This document shows positions 23,550 to 31,934 of a DNA stretch of 44,936 bases, one piece after another (positions within the stretch are counted from its first letter, which is position 1; each line of letters begins with the position of its first letter). The notes under the pieces were generated by a model. It was not told where the DNA came from. It did no database searches and saw only the letters and a list, made by a program, of their open reading frames with translations. Source of the DNA: Pauljensenia sp. (GTDB lineage Bacteria > Actinomycetota > Actinomycetes > Actinomycetales > Actinomycetaceae); assembly GCA_029983625.1 (NCBI GenBank), contig JASBZF010000003.1, forward strand, positions 1-44,936. The letters run 5' to 3'. The position numbers and the translations under genes were made by a program.

Positions 23550-24053
23550 TTGAGAGGGACATACACTCGCGGTGTACTTTTCGTACACTCAACTCCTCCC
23601 GCGCTGTGCCCACACATCGAGTGGGCAGTGGGCGCTGCCTTGGGGCAGGAGATTCATCTCCAGTGGACAAAGCAGGAAGCTGCTCCAGGACTTGTGCGTT
23701 CTGAATTCTCCTGGGTGGGTTCCCTGGGTTCGGGTGCGCGTCTCGCCTCCGCCCTACGCGGATGGGAGCATTTACGTTACGAAGTGACGGAGGAAGCAAC
23801 AGCCAGCACCGACGGCGGTCGCTGGTCGCACACTCCCGCCCTCGGCATCTTTCATTCGCAGATGGATTCCGCAGGAAACATCGTGATCCCTGAAGATCGG
23901 ATCCGCGCCGCCCTCGAACGTGCGCACACTATGGAAGCCCTACGAGAAGGTCTTGATCTGGCTCTCGGACAAGCATGGGATGATGAGCTTGAGCCTTTCC
24001 GTCACGCGGGCGCGGGAGCCCCGGTTCGCTGGTTGAATAACCGGGTTGGGTAA
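23550..24053 (+). CDS. DUF3145 family protein
   Basis: The family is actinobacterial and of unknown function; from memory it is often found at the end of the fabD-fabH-acp-fabF fatty-acid operon. The conserved start TRGVLFVHSTPPALCPHIEWAVGAALG is seen, then FSWVGSLGSGARLASALRGWEHLRYEVTEE, GRWSHTPALGIFHSQMDSAGNIVIPEDRIRAAL and the C-terminal LDLALGQAWDDELEPFRHA. The start is TTG: GGAGG at 23540-23544 lies 5 nt before it and the family alignment begins there. The ACP-like gene starts at the next base after the stop. Confidence 0.9.
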   Translation: MRGTYTRGVLFVHSTPPALCPHIEWAVGAALGQEIHLQWTKQEAAPGLVRSEFSWVGSLGSGARLASALRGWEHLRYEVTEEATASTDGGRWSHTPALGIFHSQMDSAGNIVIPEDRIRAALERAHTMEALREGLDLALGQAWDDELEPFRHAGAGAPVRWLNNRVG

Positions 24054-24407
24054 ATGGGCTCGATTGCAGAACTTCTCGGCTATTCTCTTGCGCCTCAGCC
24101 CGATCCTGCAGGCGATGATGACGCTTCCCACGATTTACCTGCGAGCTCACAGGCAGAACTTGCGCGACAGGTCGCTATGGAGGCTGTACTTGAAGAGAGC
24201 GGTTTAGAGCCGGAAGCTGCTCGGGCAGATCTGACTCTTCAGGGGGATTTGGATCTGGATGATTTGGGATTGTACGCCATTGTCGCCAGGATTGAACACG
24301 ATTTATCGCTAGTACTGCCCGATGATGTTGTTGAATCGTGGGAAACTTTAGGTGCGCTTCTAGACGATGTGGTCAATGCTGTGCATCCTGAGAAGAGGAG
24401 GAACTGA
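24054..24407 (+). CDS. Acyl-carrier-protein-like protein lacking the phosphopantetheine serine
   Basis: The C-terminal ~65 residues of this 117-residue acidic protein look like an ACP: LTLQGDLDLDDLGLYAIVARIEHDLSLVLPDDVVESWETLGALLDDV, with the helix II start and the E-x-DL...LP pattern. The position of the invariant Ser in D-S-L is Asp70 (D-D-L), so no phosphopantetheine arm can attach there. An N-terminal region of ~35 residues is extra. It begins as TAAATG right after DUF3145, so it is probably coupled. It may be a structural or regulatory relict of a fatty-acid operon. A sequence error is unlikely because Ser to Asp needs two base changes. Confidence 0.75.
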   Translation: MGSIAELLGYSLAPQPDPAGDDDASHDLPASSQAELARQVAMEAVLEESGLEPEAARADLTLQGDLDLDDLGLYAIVARIEHDLSLVLPDDVVESWETLGALLDDVVNAVHPEKRRN

Positions 24408-24408
24408 C

Positions 24409-25872
24409 GTGGGACGAGCCTTTCGGACAGAAGAAGACCTTTTAGGAACTCGTGAGGTTCCGCTTGAGGCATATTGGGGGATCCATACCTTAAGGGCGAT
24501 TGAGAACTACAGGATCTCCGGTCTGACGATCGGCGATGAGCCTGCCTTTATTCGAGGCATGGTGAAAGTCAAGAAAGCGAGTGCGCTTGCAAATCTTGAA
24601 CACGGTATCCTCCCACCTCCTATCGCGCAAGCAATTGTCTGGGCGTGCGATCAGATCCTTGAAGAAGGCCGCTGTCTCGATCAGTTCCCGATTGATGCCT
24701 TCCAAGGAGGTGCGGGAACGAGCGTCAATATGAATACGAATGAGGTTGTCGCTAATCTCGCACTTGAGTATTTGGGATTCGCTAAGGGACGTTATTCCCA
24801 CGTGAATCCGAACGATCATGTGAATAAGTCACAGTCAACGAATGATGCGTATCCCACTGGTTTCCGTCTCGGTCTCCACGAGAAAGTCGAAGGACTTATC
24901 GGTGAACTGGAGCATCTCATTGATTCCCTCCACGCTAAGGGGAGGCAATATGCGCATGTGTTGAAGATGGGACGCACTCAGCTTCAAGACGCGGTTCCTA
25001 TGAGCCTTGGTCAAGAGTTCGAAGCATTCGGTGTTCTTCTCGGAGAGGAAATCCCGAGGCTGCGCAATAACTCCAGTTTGCTTCTTGAAGTGAATCTTGG
25101 TGCGACTGCGATTGGCACAGGCTTAAACACTCCCGAGGGCTATCAAGAGACCGTGGTGCGTCATTTGAAGAAGATCACGGGACTCGATATTCGTGGCGCA
25201 GAAAATTTGCTGGAAGCAACAAGTGATACTGGCGCGTATGTTTCTATGCACGCTGCGATTAAGCGTCTTTGCGTCAAGCTGTCAAAAATCTGCAACGATC
25301 TGCGTCTTTTGTCTTCAGGGCCGAGGGCGGGACTGGGTGAAATCCGTCTTCCTGAGCGTGCGGCGGGTTCTTCGATTATGCCGGCGAAGGTGAATCCAGT
25401 CATTCCCGAGGTCGTTAATCAGGTCTGTTTTAAAGTCATAGGAAATGACGTTGCTGTGACATTCGCAGCGGAAGCCGGTCAGCTCCAGCTCAATGTCATG
25501 GAACCGGTGATCGCACTGTCCCTCTTTGAATCAATCAATCTGCTGACGAACGCTATGCGCACACTGCGTGAGTTCTGCATTATCGGGATCGAAGCGAATG
25601 AGGAGGTCTGCCGGAACAATGTGCTCAATTCGATTGGCATTGTCACCTACCTCAACGAGGTGATCGGTCATGCAAACGGTGATCTTGTCGGTCGTGAGTG
25701 CGCAAGGAGCGGACGAAATGTTCGCGAGGTTGTTCTCGAAATGGGATTACTCGATGAAGCAACCCTTGACGACTTACTGTCCGTTGACAATCTTTTACGT
25801 CCCAAGTATCGCGATGTGCGTTACTACTCTGGGGCAGATCCTTCAGTTGTTGAGACCCTGAGTGAGGAATGA
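24409..25872 (+). CDS. aspA: Aspartate ammonia-lyase
   Basis: AspA interconverts aspartate with fumarate and ammonia. The protein starts FRTEEDLLGTREVPLEAYWGIHTLRAIENYRISG, typical of AspA. Superfamily regions are clear: GGAGTSVNMNTNEVVAN, NDHVNKSQSTNDAYPTG, MGRTQLQDAVPMSLGQEF and the signature GSSIMPAKVNPVIPEVVNQV (~319-338, with the catalytic Ser loop). At 487 residues it is normal. The start is GTG after GAGGAGG at 24395-24401; an open frame back to 24367 lies inside the ACP-like gene and is ignored. Fumarase class II is the closest alternative but the N-terminus favours AspA. Confidence 0.93.
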   Translation: MGRAFRTEEDLLGTREVPLEAYWGIHTLRAIENYRISGLTIGDEPAFIRGMVKVKKASALANLEHGILPPPIAQAIVWACDQILEEGRCLDQFPIDAFQGGAGTSVNMNTNEVVANLALEYLGFAKGRYSHVNPNDHVNKSQSTNDAYPTGFRLGLHEKVEGLIGELEHLIDSLHAKGRQYAHVLKMGRTQLQDAVPMSLGQEFEAFGVLLGEEIPRLRNNSSLLLEVNLGATAIGTGLNTPEGYQETVVRHLKKITGLDIRGAENLLEATSDTGAYVSMHAAIKRLCVKLSKICNDLRLLSSGPRAGLGEIRLPERAAGSSIMPAKVNPVIPEVVNQVCFKVIGNDVAVTFAAEAGQLQLNVMEPVIALSLFESINLLTNAMRTLREFCIIGIEANEEVCRNNVLNSIGIVTYLNEVIGHANGDLVGRECARSGRNVREVVLEMGLLDEATLDDLLSVDNLLRPKYRDVRYYSGADPSVVETLSEE

Positions 25873-25925
25873 ACGCGAAGCGGCTGCGGCGGTCATTGAT
25901 GCTCTCCGCGTTTTTCGTGTGCTGA
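25872..25925 (+). terminator. Possible terminator after aspA
   Basis: AACGCG (25872-25877) can pair with CGCGTT (25917-25922), followed by TTT. The loop is long (39 nt) with weak inner pairing, so the call is tentative. Confidence 0.3.
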
Positions 25926-26028
25926 GCATGTCGGTTTTACGGGTCGTGTCGCTGTGTCAGCGCCGACATGGCGCACCCGTATTGCCTCGTCTTTCCCGCT
26001 AGGATCATCGGGGCAGAAAGGAGTCCTC

Positions 26029-26649
26029 GTGGCGAAACTCTATTACCGGTACGGGGCGATGAACTCGGGTAAGTCAACGGCTTTGCTTCAGGCGGCGTAC
26101 AACTATGAGGAACGCGGGCAGCGTGTCCTTTTAGCAAAGCCTTTCGTGGACACGAAGGGCGAAAGGATGATTGTCTCGCGTCTCGGGGTTGCGCGAGAGG
26201 TGGATCTCCTTGTTGAGTCGGGTGTCGATATTTACACTTTAGTGAGCAGAATCGCTGACGAGGGCGCTGCCCAAGGTGAGCCGATCGCATGTCTTCTCGT
26301 GGATGAAGCGCAATTCCTTGAAGAATCCCAAGTCGATGACCTCTTAAAACTTGCGGTGTGTGCTTCTATTCCGGTTCTTGCCTATGGGATCAGGACTGAC
26401 TTTCAGACGCATTCTTTCTCAGGGTCTCGTCGTCTTCTTGAAGTCGCGCATTCTTTGGAAGAACTGAAAACGATCTGTCGCTGTGGGCGTAAAGCCATGT
26501 TCAACGGGCGCAAAGTGGGGGACACTTTCGTGTTCGACGGTGTGCAGGTGGCTATTGACGGCGTTGAGGTGACCTACGAGTCTTTGTGTCCGTCCTGCTA
26601 TCTGCAAGCCGGGGGAGTGCTTCCTTATCGCGCAGCACGGAATATGTAA
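26029..26649 (+). CDS. tdk: Thymidine kinase (type II)
   Basis: Tdk phosphorylates thymidine to dTMP in salvage. The P-loop GAMNSGKST is at residues 9-17, the metal/base motif CLLVDEAQFLEESQVDDL follows, then YGIRTDFQ and the zinc ribbon cysteines in ICRCGRKAMFNGRK (~150) and LCPSCY (~188). At 206 residues it is typical. GTG 26029 has AAAGGAG 5 nt upstream; the frame stays open back to 25954 without support. It is monocistronic, ending at a strong bidirectional hairpin. Confidence 0.96.
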   Translation: MAKLYYRYGAMNSGKSTALLQAAYNYEERGQRVLLAKPFVDTKGERMIVSRLGVAREVDLLVESGVDIYTLVSRIADEGAAQGEPIACLLVDEAQFLEESQVDDLLKLAVCASIPVLAYGIRTDFQTHSFSGSRRLLEVAHSLEELKTICRCGRKAMFNGRKVGDTFVFDGVQVAIDGVEVTYESLCPSCYLQAGGVLPYRAARNM

Positions 26650-26680
26650 TGTGCTGTGCTTTTGAGCTGTTGTGTTAAAA

Positions 26681-26719
26681 CCTTGGTGTCCTCGTCTGTA
26701 TAAGACGAGGACACCAAGG
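26681..26719. terminator. Bidirectional terminator between tdk and aceE
   Basis: CCTTGGTGTCCTCGTCT (26681-26697) pairs perfectly with 26703-26719 (17 bp) around GTATA. On the minus strand the stem is followed by TTTT (complement of 26677-26680), so it is a classic intrinsic terminator for aceE and a strong hairpin for tdk. Confidence 0.85.
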
Positions 26720-26747
26720 AATGAGCGACTTTACGCAGCGCAGAGTC

Positions 26748-29489
26748 TCATTGCGCGCCGGGGCGAGGAGCCGCGTCGATGGCGGTGTTGAAGAGGTCGT
26801 ATTTGGCGATTGCCTGACCAAGGATCGCGCGATTAATACGTCCCTGGTCGGCGAGTGCCTGGAGGGTACGCACCACGAGGGATTCAGCATCGATATGGAA
26901 ATAACGGCGGGCAGCGCGGCGGGTGTCTGAGATACCGAAACCGTCTGCGCCGAGTACACGGTACTCGCCGGGGATCCAGGGTCGGATCATATCTTGCGTG
27001 AGCGAATCGAAGTCGGAAGTTGCAAGGAACGGGCCTTCAGCTCCCGCTAATTGTTGGCTGAGGAACGCAGTGCGCGGGGCTTCTTCGGGGTGGAGGAAGT
27101 TGTGCTCATCGCTTTCAAGTCCGTCGCGACGCAACTCGTTCCATGAGGTCACCGACCATACGGCAGCATCAACACCCCAATCTTGGGCGAGGAGGTGACG
27201 GGCTTGACGGGCCCAGGGCACAGCCACACCGGAGGCGAGAAGTTGAGCTTTGGGACCACCGAAGTTTTGATGCTCGTCAAGCTTGTAAATACCGCGCTTA
27301 ACCCCTTCGATGTCGAGATTTTCTGGCTCAGCGGGTTGTGAGATCGGCTCGTTATACACCGTGAGGTAGTACATGACGTTCGGGTCGCGCCCATCGTTGC
27401 CGTACATACGCTTGAGGCCGTCCTCGATGATGTAGCGGATTTCGTAGGCGTAGGCCGGGTCATAGGAAATGAAAGCCCGGTTCGTTGAAGCGAGAACTTG
27501 CGAGTTCCCGTCCATGTGTTGAAGCCCTTCACCGGCCAAGGTGGTACGTCCTGCGGTTGCGCCGATGACGAAGCCTCGGGCGAGTTGGTCTGCAGCTGCC
27601 CAGAACTGGTCGCCGGTGCGTTGGAAACCGAACATTGAGTAGAAGATGTAGATCGGCACCATTGGCAGATCGTGGGTCGCATAAGCGGTCCCTGCGACTT
27701 GGAATGCTGCGGCAGAACCTGCTTCCGTGATGCCCGTGTGGAGGACATGTCCCTGTTCGGATTCCTTGTAGGAGAGCATCATGTCGGCATCGACAGCCGT
27801 GTAGTTCTGGCCGTGGGTGTTAAAGATCTTCGCCGAGGGGAAGATCGCATCCAAGCCGAAGGTACGTGCTTCGTCAGGAATGATCGGCACGAAGTATTTA
27901 CCGACGGTCTTGTCTTTGAGGAGGTCTTTGAGGAGTCGGACGAAAGCCATAGTGGAAGCAACTTCGAGCGATCCTGAGCCCTTGGATAAAGCCTCGAAAG
28001 GCCGAGAGGGCAGGGGCGGAAGAACCGGGTTGCGTTCCGCTCGACGTTCAGGAACCCAGCCGCCGAGTTTTTCACGGCGCTCTTTCATGTAGAGCAGGGC
28101 CGGATCGTCGTCGACTGGACGATAGTAGGGAGGCAGGTAGGGATCTGCTTCAAGCTGTTCGTCTGTGATGGGGATTTGCAGGCGGTCGCGTAGCTGCTTG
28201 GCATCCTCAAGGGTGAGCTTCTTCATCTGATGCGTCGCATTGCGACCGGCAAAGTGGGTGCCGAGGGCGTAGCCCTTAATCGTATGAGCGAGGATGACGG
28301 TCGGTTGGCCGGTGTGTTCCATCGCTGCCTTGTAGGCTGCGTACACCTTCCGGTAGTCGTGACCGCCGCGTTGGAGTGCCCAGATCTGATCGTCTGTCCA
28401 GTTCTGAACCATTGCTTTGGTGCGGGGATCGCGACCAAAGAAGTGTTCGCGCACGTAGGCCCCGTCATTTGCTTTGAAGGTTTGGTAGTCCCCGTCGAGG
28501 GTTTCGTTCATGAGGTGAACGAGGGCGTCATCCTTGTCGGAGGCGAGAAGCTGATCCCAGCCGCGACCCCAAATCACCTTGATGACGTTCCAGCCCGCTC
28601 CTTTGAAGAAGGCTTCGAGTTCTTGGATGATTTTGCCGTTACCTCGGACTGGGCCGTCGAGACGCTGAAGGTTGCAGTTAACAACGAAAGTGAGATTATC
28701 GAGGCCCTGCTGCGCGGCAAGCTGAAGCATTCCGCGCGATTCGGGTTCGTCCATTTCTCCGTCGCCGATGAATGCCCAGGTGTGCTGCTGGGAGGTGTCT
28801 TTGATGCCGCGTAGGTGTAGGTAGCGGTCGAACCATGCCTGGTAGATCGCTTCAGCGGGTCCTAGACCGAGAGAGACGGTCGGATATTCCCAGAAATCGG
28901 GGAGTTGACGTGGGTGCGGGTAGGAGGGGAGGCCGTTCGGCGTAGAGGCTTGCTGACGGAAACCGTCCATCTGTTCTTCGGTGAGGCGACCCTCAAGGAA
29001 GGCACGCGCGTAGGGGCCGGGGGAGGCGTGGCCTTGGAAGAAGACGTGATCGCCGCCGCCGGGGTGATCTTTGCCGCGGAAGAAGTGATTGAGGCCGACT
29101 TCATACAGTGTTGCGACAGAGGCGTATGAAGAGATGTGTCCGCCGACTTTCACTCCGGGGCGTTGCGCGCGGGTGACTTGAACAGCGGCATTCCAGCGGA
29201 TCCAACGACGGTACTGACGTTCCATTGCTTCGTCGCCGGGGAAGTAGGGTTCCTGCTCGACCGGGATTGTGTTGACGTAGGCAGTGGTGTATTCCTGCGG
29301 GAGTTGTACGCCCTGGCGTCGGGCTTGGGCGAGCATATGGAGCAGGATGTAACGGGCTCGTGGCCCGCCTTTTTCGTCGATAAGCCCTTCGAGGGATTCG
29401 ATCCACTCTGAGGTCTCTGCCGGATCGTTGTCGGGGACCTGGCTGAGTAGGCCGTTAACGACCGGGTGGTTCTCGCTCGCGTGACTCAC
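26748..29489 (-). CDS. aceE: Pyruvate dehydrogenase E1 component (homodimeric)
   Basis: AceE is the thiamine-diphosphate-dependent E1 of the pyruvate dehydrogenase complex; it decarboxylates pyruvate and acetylates lipoyl-E2. At 913 residues it has the full single-chain E1 layout: N-terminal VNTIPVEQEPYFPGDEAMERQYRRWIRWNAAV, the ThDP-Mg motif GDGEMDEPESRGML...NCNLQRLDGPV, HTIKGYALG, the transketolase-like domain with GITEAGSAAAFQVAGTAYAT and PMVPIYIFYSMFGFQRTGDQFWAAADQLARGF, and a C-terminal domain. The start is GTG with AGAGG upstream. It stands alone; E2 and E3 genes are not here, but lipA and lipB, which make its cofactor, lie about 2.4 kb upstream. Confidence 0.97.
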   Translation of the reverse strand: MSHASENHPVVNGLLSQVPDNDPAETSEWIESLEGLIDEKGGPRARYILLHMLAQARRQGVQLPQEYTTAYVNTIPVEQEPYFPGDEAMERQYRRWIRWNAAVQVTRAQRPGVKVGGHISSYASVATLYEVGLNHFFRGKDHPGGGDHVFFQGHASPGPYARAFLEGRLTEEQMDGFRQQASTPNGLPSYPHPRQLPDFWEYPTVSLGLGPAEAIYQAWFDRYLHLRGIKDTSQQHTWAFIGDGEMDEPESRGMLQLAAQQGLDNLTFVVNCNLQRLDGPVRGNGKIIQELEAFFKGAGWNVIKVIWGRGWDQLLASDKDDALVHLMNETLDGDYQTFKANDGAYVREHFFGRDPRTKAMVQNWTDDQIWALQRGGHDYRKVYAAYKAAMEHTGQPTVILAHTIKGYALGTHFAGRNATHQMKKLTLEDAKQLRDRLQIPITDEQLEADPYLPPYYRPVDDDPALLYMKERREKLGGWVPERRAERNPVLPPLPSRPFEALSKGSGSLEVASTMAFVRLLKDLLKDKTVGKYFVPIIPDEARTFGLDAIFPSAKIFNTHGQNYTAVDADMMLSYKESEQGHVLHTGITEAGSAAAFQVAGTAYATHDLPMVPIYIFYSMFGFQRTGDQFWAAADQLARGFVIGATAGRTTLAGEGLQHMDGNSQVLASTNRAFISYDPAYAYEIRYIIEDGLKRMYGNDGRDPNVMYYLTVYNEPISQPAEPENLDIEGVKRGIYKLDEHQNFGGPKAQLLASGVAVPWARQARHLLAQDWGVDAAVWSVTSWNELRRDGLESDEHNFLHPEEAPRTAFLSQQLAGAEGPFLATSDFDSLTQDMIRPWIPGEYRVLGADGFGISDTRRAARRYFHIDAESLVVRTLQALADQGRINRAILGQAIAKYDLFNTAIDAAPRPGAQ

Positions 29490-29520
29490 AGATTGCCTCT
29501 TCTTCCGGGTAAGTCGGATT

Positions 29521-29542
29521 GTGCGTACTGCTGCGTGCGCAC
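29521..29542. promoter_or_regulatory. Candidate operator upstream of aceE
   Basis: GTGCGTAC (29521-29528) and GTGCGCAC (29535-29542) form an imperfect inverted repeat (one mismatch) with a 6-bp spacer, 32 to 53 bp upstream of the aceE start. The 8-6-8 geometry fits a dimeric repressor site. No regulator gene is adjacent. Confidence 0.35.
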
Positions 29543-29772
29543 CTACCTATTCTCTCTCGAAGTGGTGCCGATATGCGAGCGAATACGGGACCTCGGACCC
29601 ATGATTCATCCCTCAATTCGGCAATTCTGGACGTGAAGATAGTCTCTTGAGAGAAAGAGTGCGCGCCTGTCCGCTTGAAAACGCCTCACCATATGCCCTG
29701 AGTGCTCTACGATAAGCGCGTGTTTAAAACAGCAGCGCGCCAGGCGCTCTTCCCGAAGGGTGGTTGTTCGTC

Positions 29773-30171
29773 GTGGCGGTGAGCCTCGGATTTACACCGG
29801 GACAGATTGTGCAGGAGTTCTACGTCGATGATGACGCCGATCAGGGCCTGCGCTCCCTGATCGAAAAGGAGACCGGCTCTCAGCTCGTTGACCCTGATTA
29901 CGGGGATGTCGTGGATGGCGCTGTCGTATGGTGGCGTGCCGATGATGCCGAAGAGGAGGATCTTGCCGATCTTCTCGTCGATGCCTTAACGAATCTCGAT
30001 GACGGCGGTCTAATCTGGGTCTTTATTCCCAAACCTGGGCGGCCCGGAGCCCTTGCCGTCGCAGATGTGGAAGATGCGGCAAAAACTGCGGGATTACATT
30101 CGACTTCTGCGGCTTCGGTCGGATCCGACTGGGCGGGTATTCGTCTGACCGCTCGCCCTCGGGGCCGCTGA
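29773..30171 (+). CDS. DUF3052 family protein
   Basis: DUF3052 is a small actinobacterial family of unknown function. Conserved are LGFTPGQIVQEFYVDDDADQGLRSLIEK, LVDPDYGDVVDGAVVWWRADDAEEEDLADLLVDALTNLDDGGLIWVFIPKPGRPGALAVADVEDAAKTAGLHSTSAASVGSDWAGIRL. It is acidic, without signal or membrane segments. Start choice is uncertain: TTG 29764, GTG 29773 and GTG 29779 are in frame, GAAGGG at 29755-29760 being the only purine stretch. The 283-bp gap to aceE holds a possible -10 TACGAT (29708-29713). tRNA-Val follows. Confidence 0.85.
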   Translation: MAVSLGFTPGQIVQEFYVDDDADQGLRSLIEKETGSQLVDPDYGDVVDGAVVWWRADDAEEEDLADLLVDALTNLDDGGLIWVFIPKPGRPGALAVADVEDAAKTAGLHSTSAASVGSDWAGIRLTARPRGR

Positions 30172-30196
30172 TTCGCCGAATCGGGAGACTGTCCTT

Positions 30197-30202
30197 CATA
30201 AT
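30197..30202 (+). promoter_or_regulatory. -10 candidate for tRNA-Val
   Basis: CATAAT (5 of 6 to TATAAT) lies 35 nt before the tRNA 5' end. A -35 is weak (TTCGCC, 19 nt upstream). Confidence 0.35.
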
Positions 30203-30237
30203 GGGAGAGTTCCACTCGCGCGTATGGCGCGGGGACA

Positions 30238-30311
30238 GGGCCTGTAGCTCAGTTGGTCAGAGCGCTGCGTTTACACCGCAGAAGTCGTCGGTTCGAACCC
30301 GGCCGGGCCCA
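30238..30311 (+). tRNA. tRNA-Val(UAC)
   Basis: A full cloverleaf can be drawn. Acceptor GGGCCTG (30238-30244) pairs with CGGGCCC (30304-30310), including one G-U. The anticodon stem CTGCG/CGCAG (30265-30269/30277-30281) holds the loop TTTACAC with anticodon TAC at 30272-30274. The T arm is GTCGG-TTCGAAC-CCGGC. The discriminator is A30311 and CCA is not encoded. Confidence 0.95.
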
Positions 30312-30421
30312 CGTTTTAGCCGAAAGATATCGGCAGCGCTTTCCACTTCCTGCGCTTTGTGTCCTCGTACATTTTCTGATGAGTACGTGGGGCTGACCTG
30401 ACTGATCTCACGTGAATGTCG

Positions 30422-31933
30422 CTACGATGTACGTCTTGTGTTGTCGTGCAGTATTTTTTCGGCGGCACGCACATCTGGCTTTCCGTTAGGAAGTTGAGGG
30501 AGCGCCTGCACCCAGAGTGCGTGACGAATCCGTTCCCACGGCGCAAAATCAGAATCGAGGGCGGCCACGGTTGCGCGCGCTGAACCGGAATGCAGACCGG
30601 AACGATCAACAAGCAAAGCTGAGACCACCTGACCCCAACGTTCATCGGGAATCCCCACAACAAGGGCATCGTCTACCTCATTTAAGCTGCGGAGGCGTTC
30701 TTCTAGGCGCCCAGGTGCAACGAGTTCACCGCCGGTGTTAATCATCCGTGAGGCACGGCCCACAATGGTGTACCAGCCCTGTTCATCTTGGGTCGCCAGA
30801 TCCCCGGTGGCAAGCCAGCCGTCTCGTATACGTGCAGGTTCACGTTCGTGCGCGCACAGAAAACTGTTCGCCACCCCCGGACCGCGTACTTCGATTTGAC
30901 CGATTTCGCCTACCTGCGCAGGAGTTCCATCATCGAGGACGAGACGGGCATCAAGATAAGGAAAGGGAGCGCCAAGAGCCCCTGCGGGAGCTGTTGAATC
31001 GGGGGAAGCCATCATGCCAGCCCCCGCTGTTTCTGTCATGCCCCACACGTGAATAGGACGCAAGCCAGCTGAACGGAGCCTGTCGGCAAGTTGCGGTCCC
31101 ATGACGTCACCGCCTACCAGCGGGCGGTGCCAGGACGACAGGTCAGCACCGAGTGAAGCATTCGCATCGAGCAGCAGGTGGCACATAACCGGAACAAGGA
31201 ACATCATGGTGATCCGGTCACGCTCAATCGAGGTCAAAATCTCTTCGGGATTGAAACTTGAGAAGACACGGATCGCGCCACCGTGAGTGAAAACATCGAG
31301 GGAAGTGCCATTGAAACCACCGATATGCGACACCGGGGCGCAAATGCCGACGACTTCTGCGTAGGGTGCATATTCGAAACCATCACGAAAACACAGTGAA
31401 GCCCACCACAGGTGAGCGTGTGAAAGCTCCACACCCCGAGTTCTCCCCGCAGACCCCGAGGTGTAGACGATCGCGGCCAGTTCTGATCCTAAAGGACGAG
31501 GATGATCTAAAGCTGGAGCCGCCGCGAGGCTTCGCGAAGCGAACTCATTGACTTCGAGCAGGTGCATTCCTGCGCGCTGAGTCAAAGGTGAAGCCGGATC
31601 CGTGAGAACCAGCTGTGGATTGAGCGAATCGATGATCTCTTCGAGAACATCGGCGGGAAGCCGCTCGGAAAGAGGGACGGTGACCGCACCGATCCATGCG
31701 CAGGCGACGTGAAGGAGGAAAACCCAGGCACTGTTCGCAGCCGCAAAGACGACACGATCGCCTTCGGTAATACCGAAAGAACGCAGGGTAGTGACCGTTT
31801 GAGCCACGACAGTGGCGCTGCGCTCAAGCGTCCAGGGGGCATCCGGGGCTGGCCAGATGATTGAGGTGCGATTCGGATGCTGCTTGGCTGCGCGAAGGAG
31901 TGCGCGAGCCGGAGAATAATCTGGAACGGGCAT
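30422..31933 (-). CDS. AMP-forming acyl-CoA/acid ligase (ANL superfamily)
   Basis: ANL enzymes activate a carboxylic acid with ATP as an acyl-adenylate and pass it to a thiol. All core motifs are seen: P-loop YTSGSAGRTRGVELSH (from 157; usual Lys is Arg), HVWGMTETAGAGM, GWLATGDLATQDEQGWYTIVGRASRMINTGGELVAPGRLEERL and the C-terminal catalytic Lys in LPNGKPDVRA. The substrate is not readable; O-succinylbenzoate (MenE) or a fatty or lipoic acid are options. ATG 31933 starts one base after the lipA stop; GTG 31975 (overlap 41 nt) is the alternative. The lipB-lipA-ligase order suggests a common transcript. Confidence 0.85.
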   Translation of the reverse strand: MPVPDYSPARALLRAAKQHPNRTSIIWPAPDAPWTLERSATVVAQTVTTLRSFGITEGDRVVFAAANSAWVFLLHVACAWIGAVTVPLSERLPADVLEEIIDSLNPQLVLTDPASPLTQRAGMHLLEVNEFASRSLAAAPALDHPRPLGSELAAIVYTSGSAGRTRGVELSHAHLWWASLCFRDGFEYAPYAEVVGICAPVSHIGGFNGTSLDVFTHGGAIRVFSSFNPEEILTSIERDRITMMFLVPVMCHLLLDANASLGADLSSWHRPLVGGDVMGPQLADRLRSAGLRPIHVWGMTETAGAGMMASPDSTAPAGALGAPFPYLDARLVLDDGTPAQVGEIGQIEVRGPGVANSFLCAHEREPARIRDGWLATGDLATQDEQGWYTIVGRASRMINTGGELVAPGRLEERLRSLNEVDDALVVGIPDERWGQVVSALLVDRSGLHSGSARATVAALDSDFAPWERIRHALWVQALPQLPNGKPDVRAAEKILHDNTRRTS

Positions 31934-31934
31934 T

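Noticed and set aside
24367..24408. Longer N-terminus for aspA from GTG 24367
   Set aside because: It would overlap the ACP-like gene, and GAGGAGG fits GTG 24409.
30422..31933. Firm assignment as MenE
   Set aside because: The ANL motifs do not fix the substrate and no other men gene is in the window.
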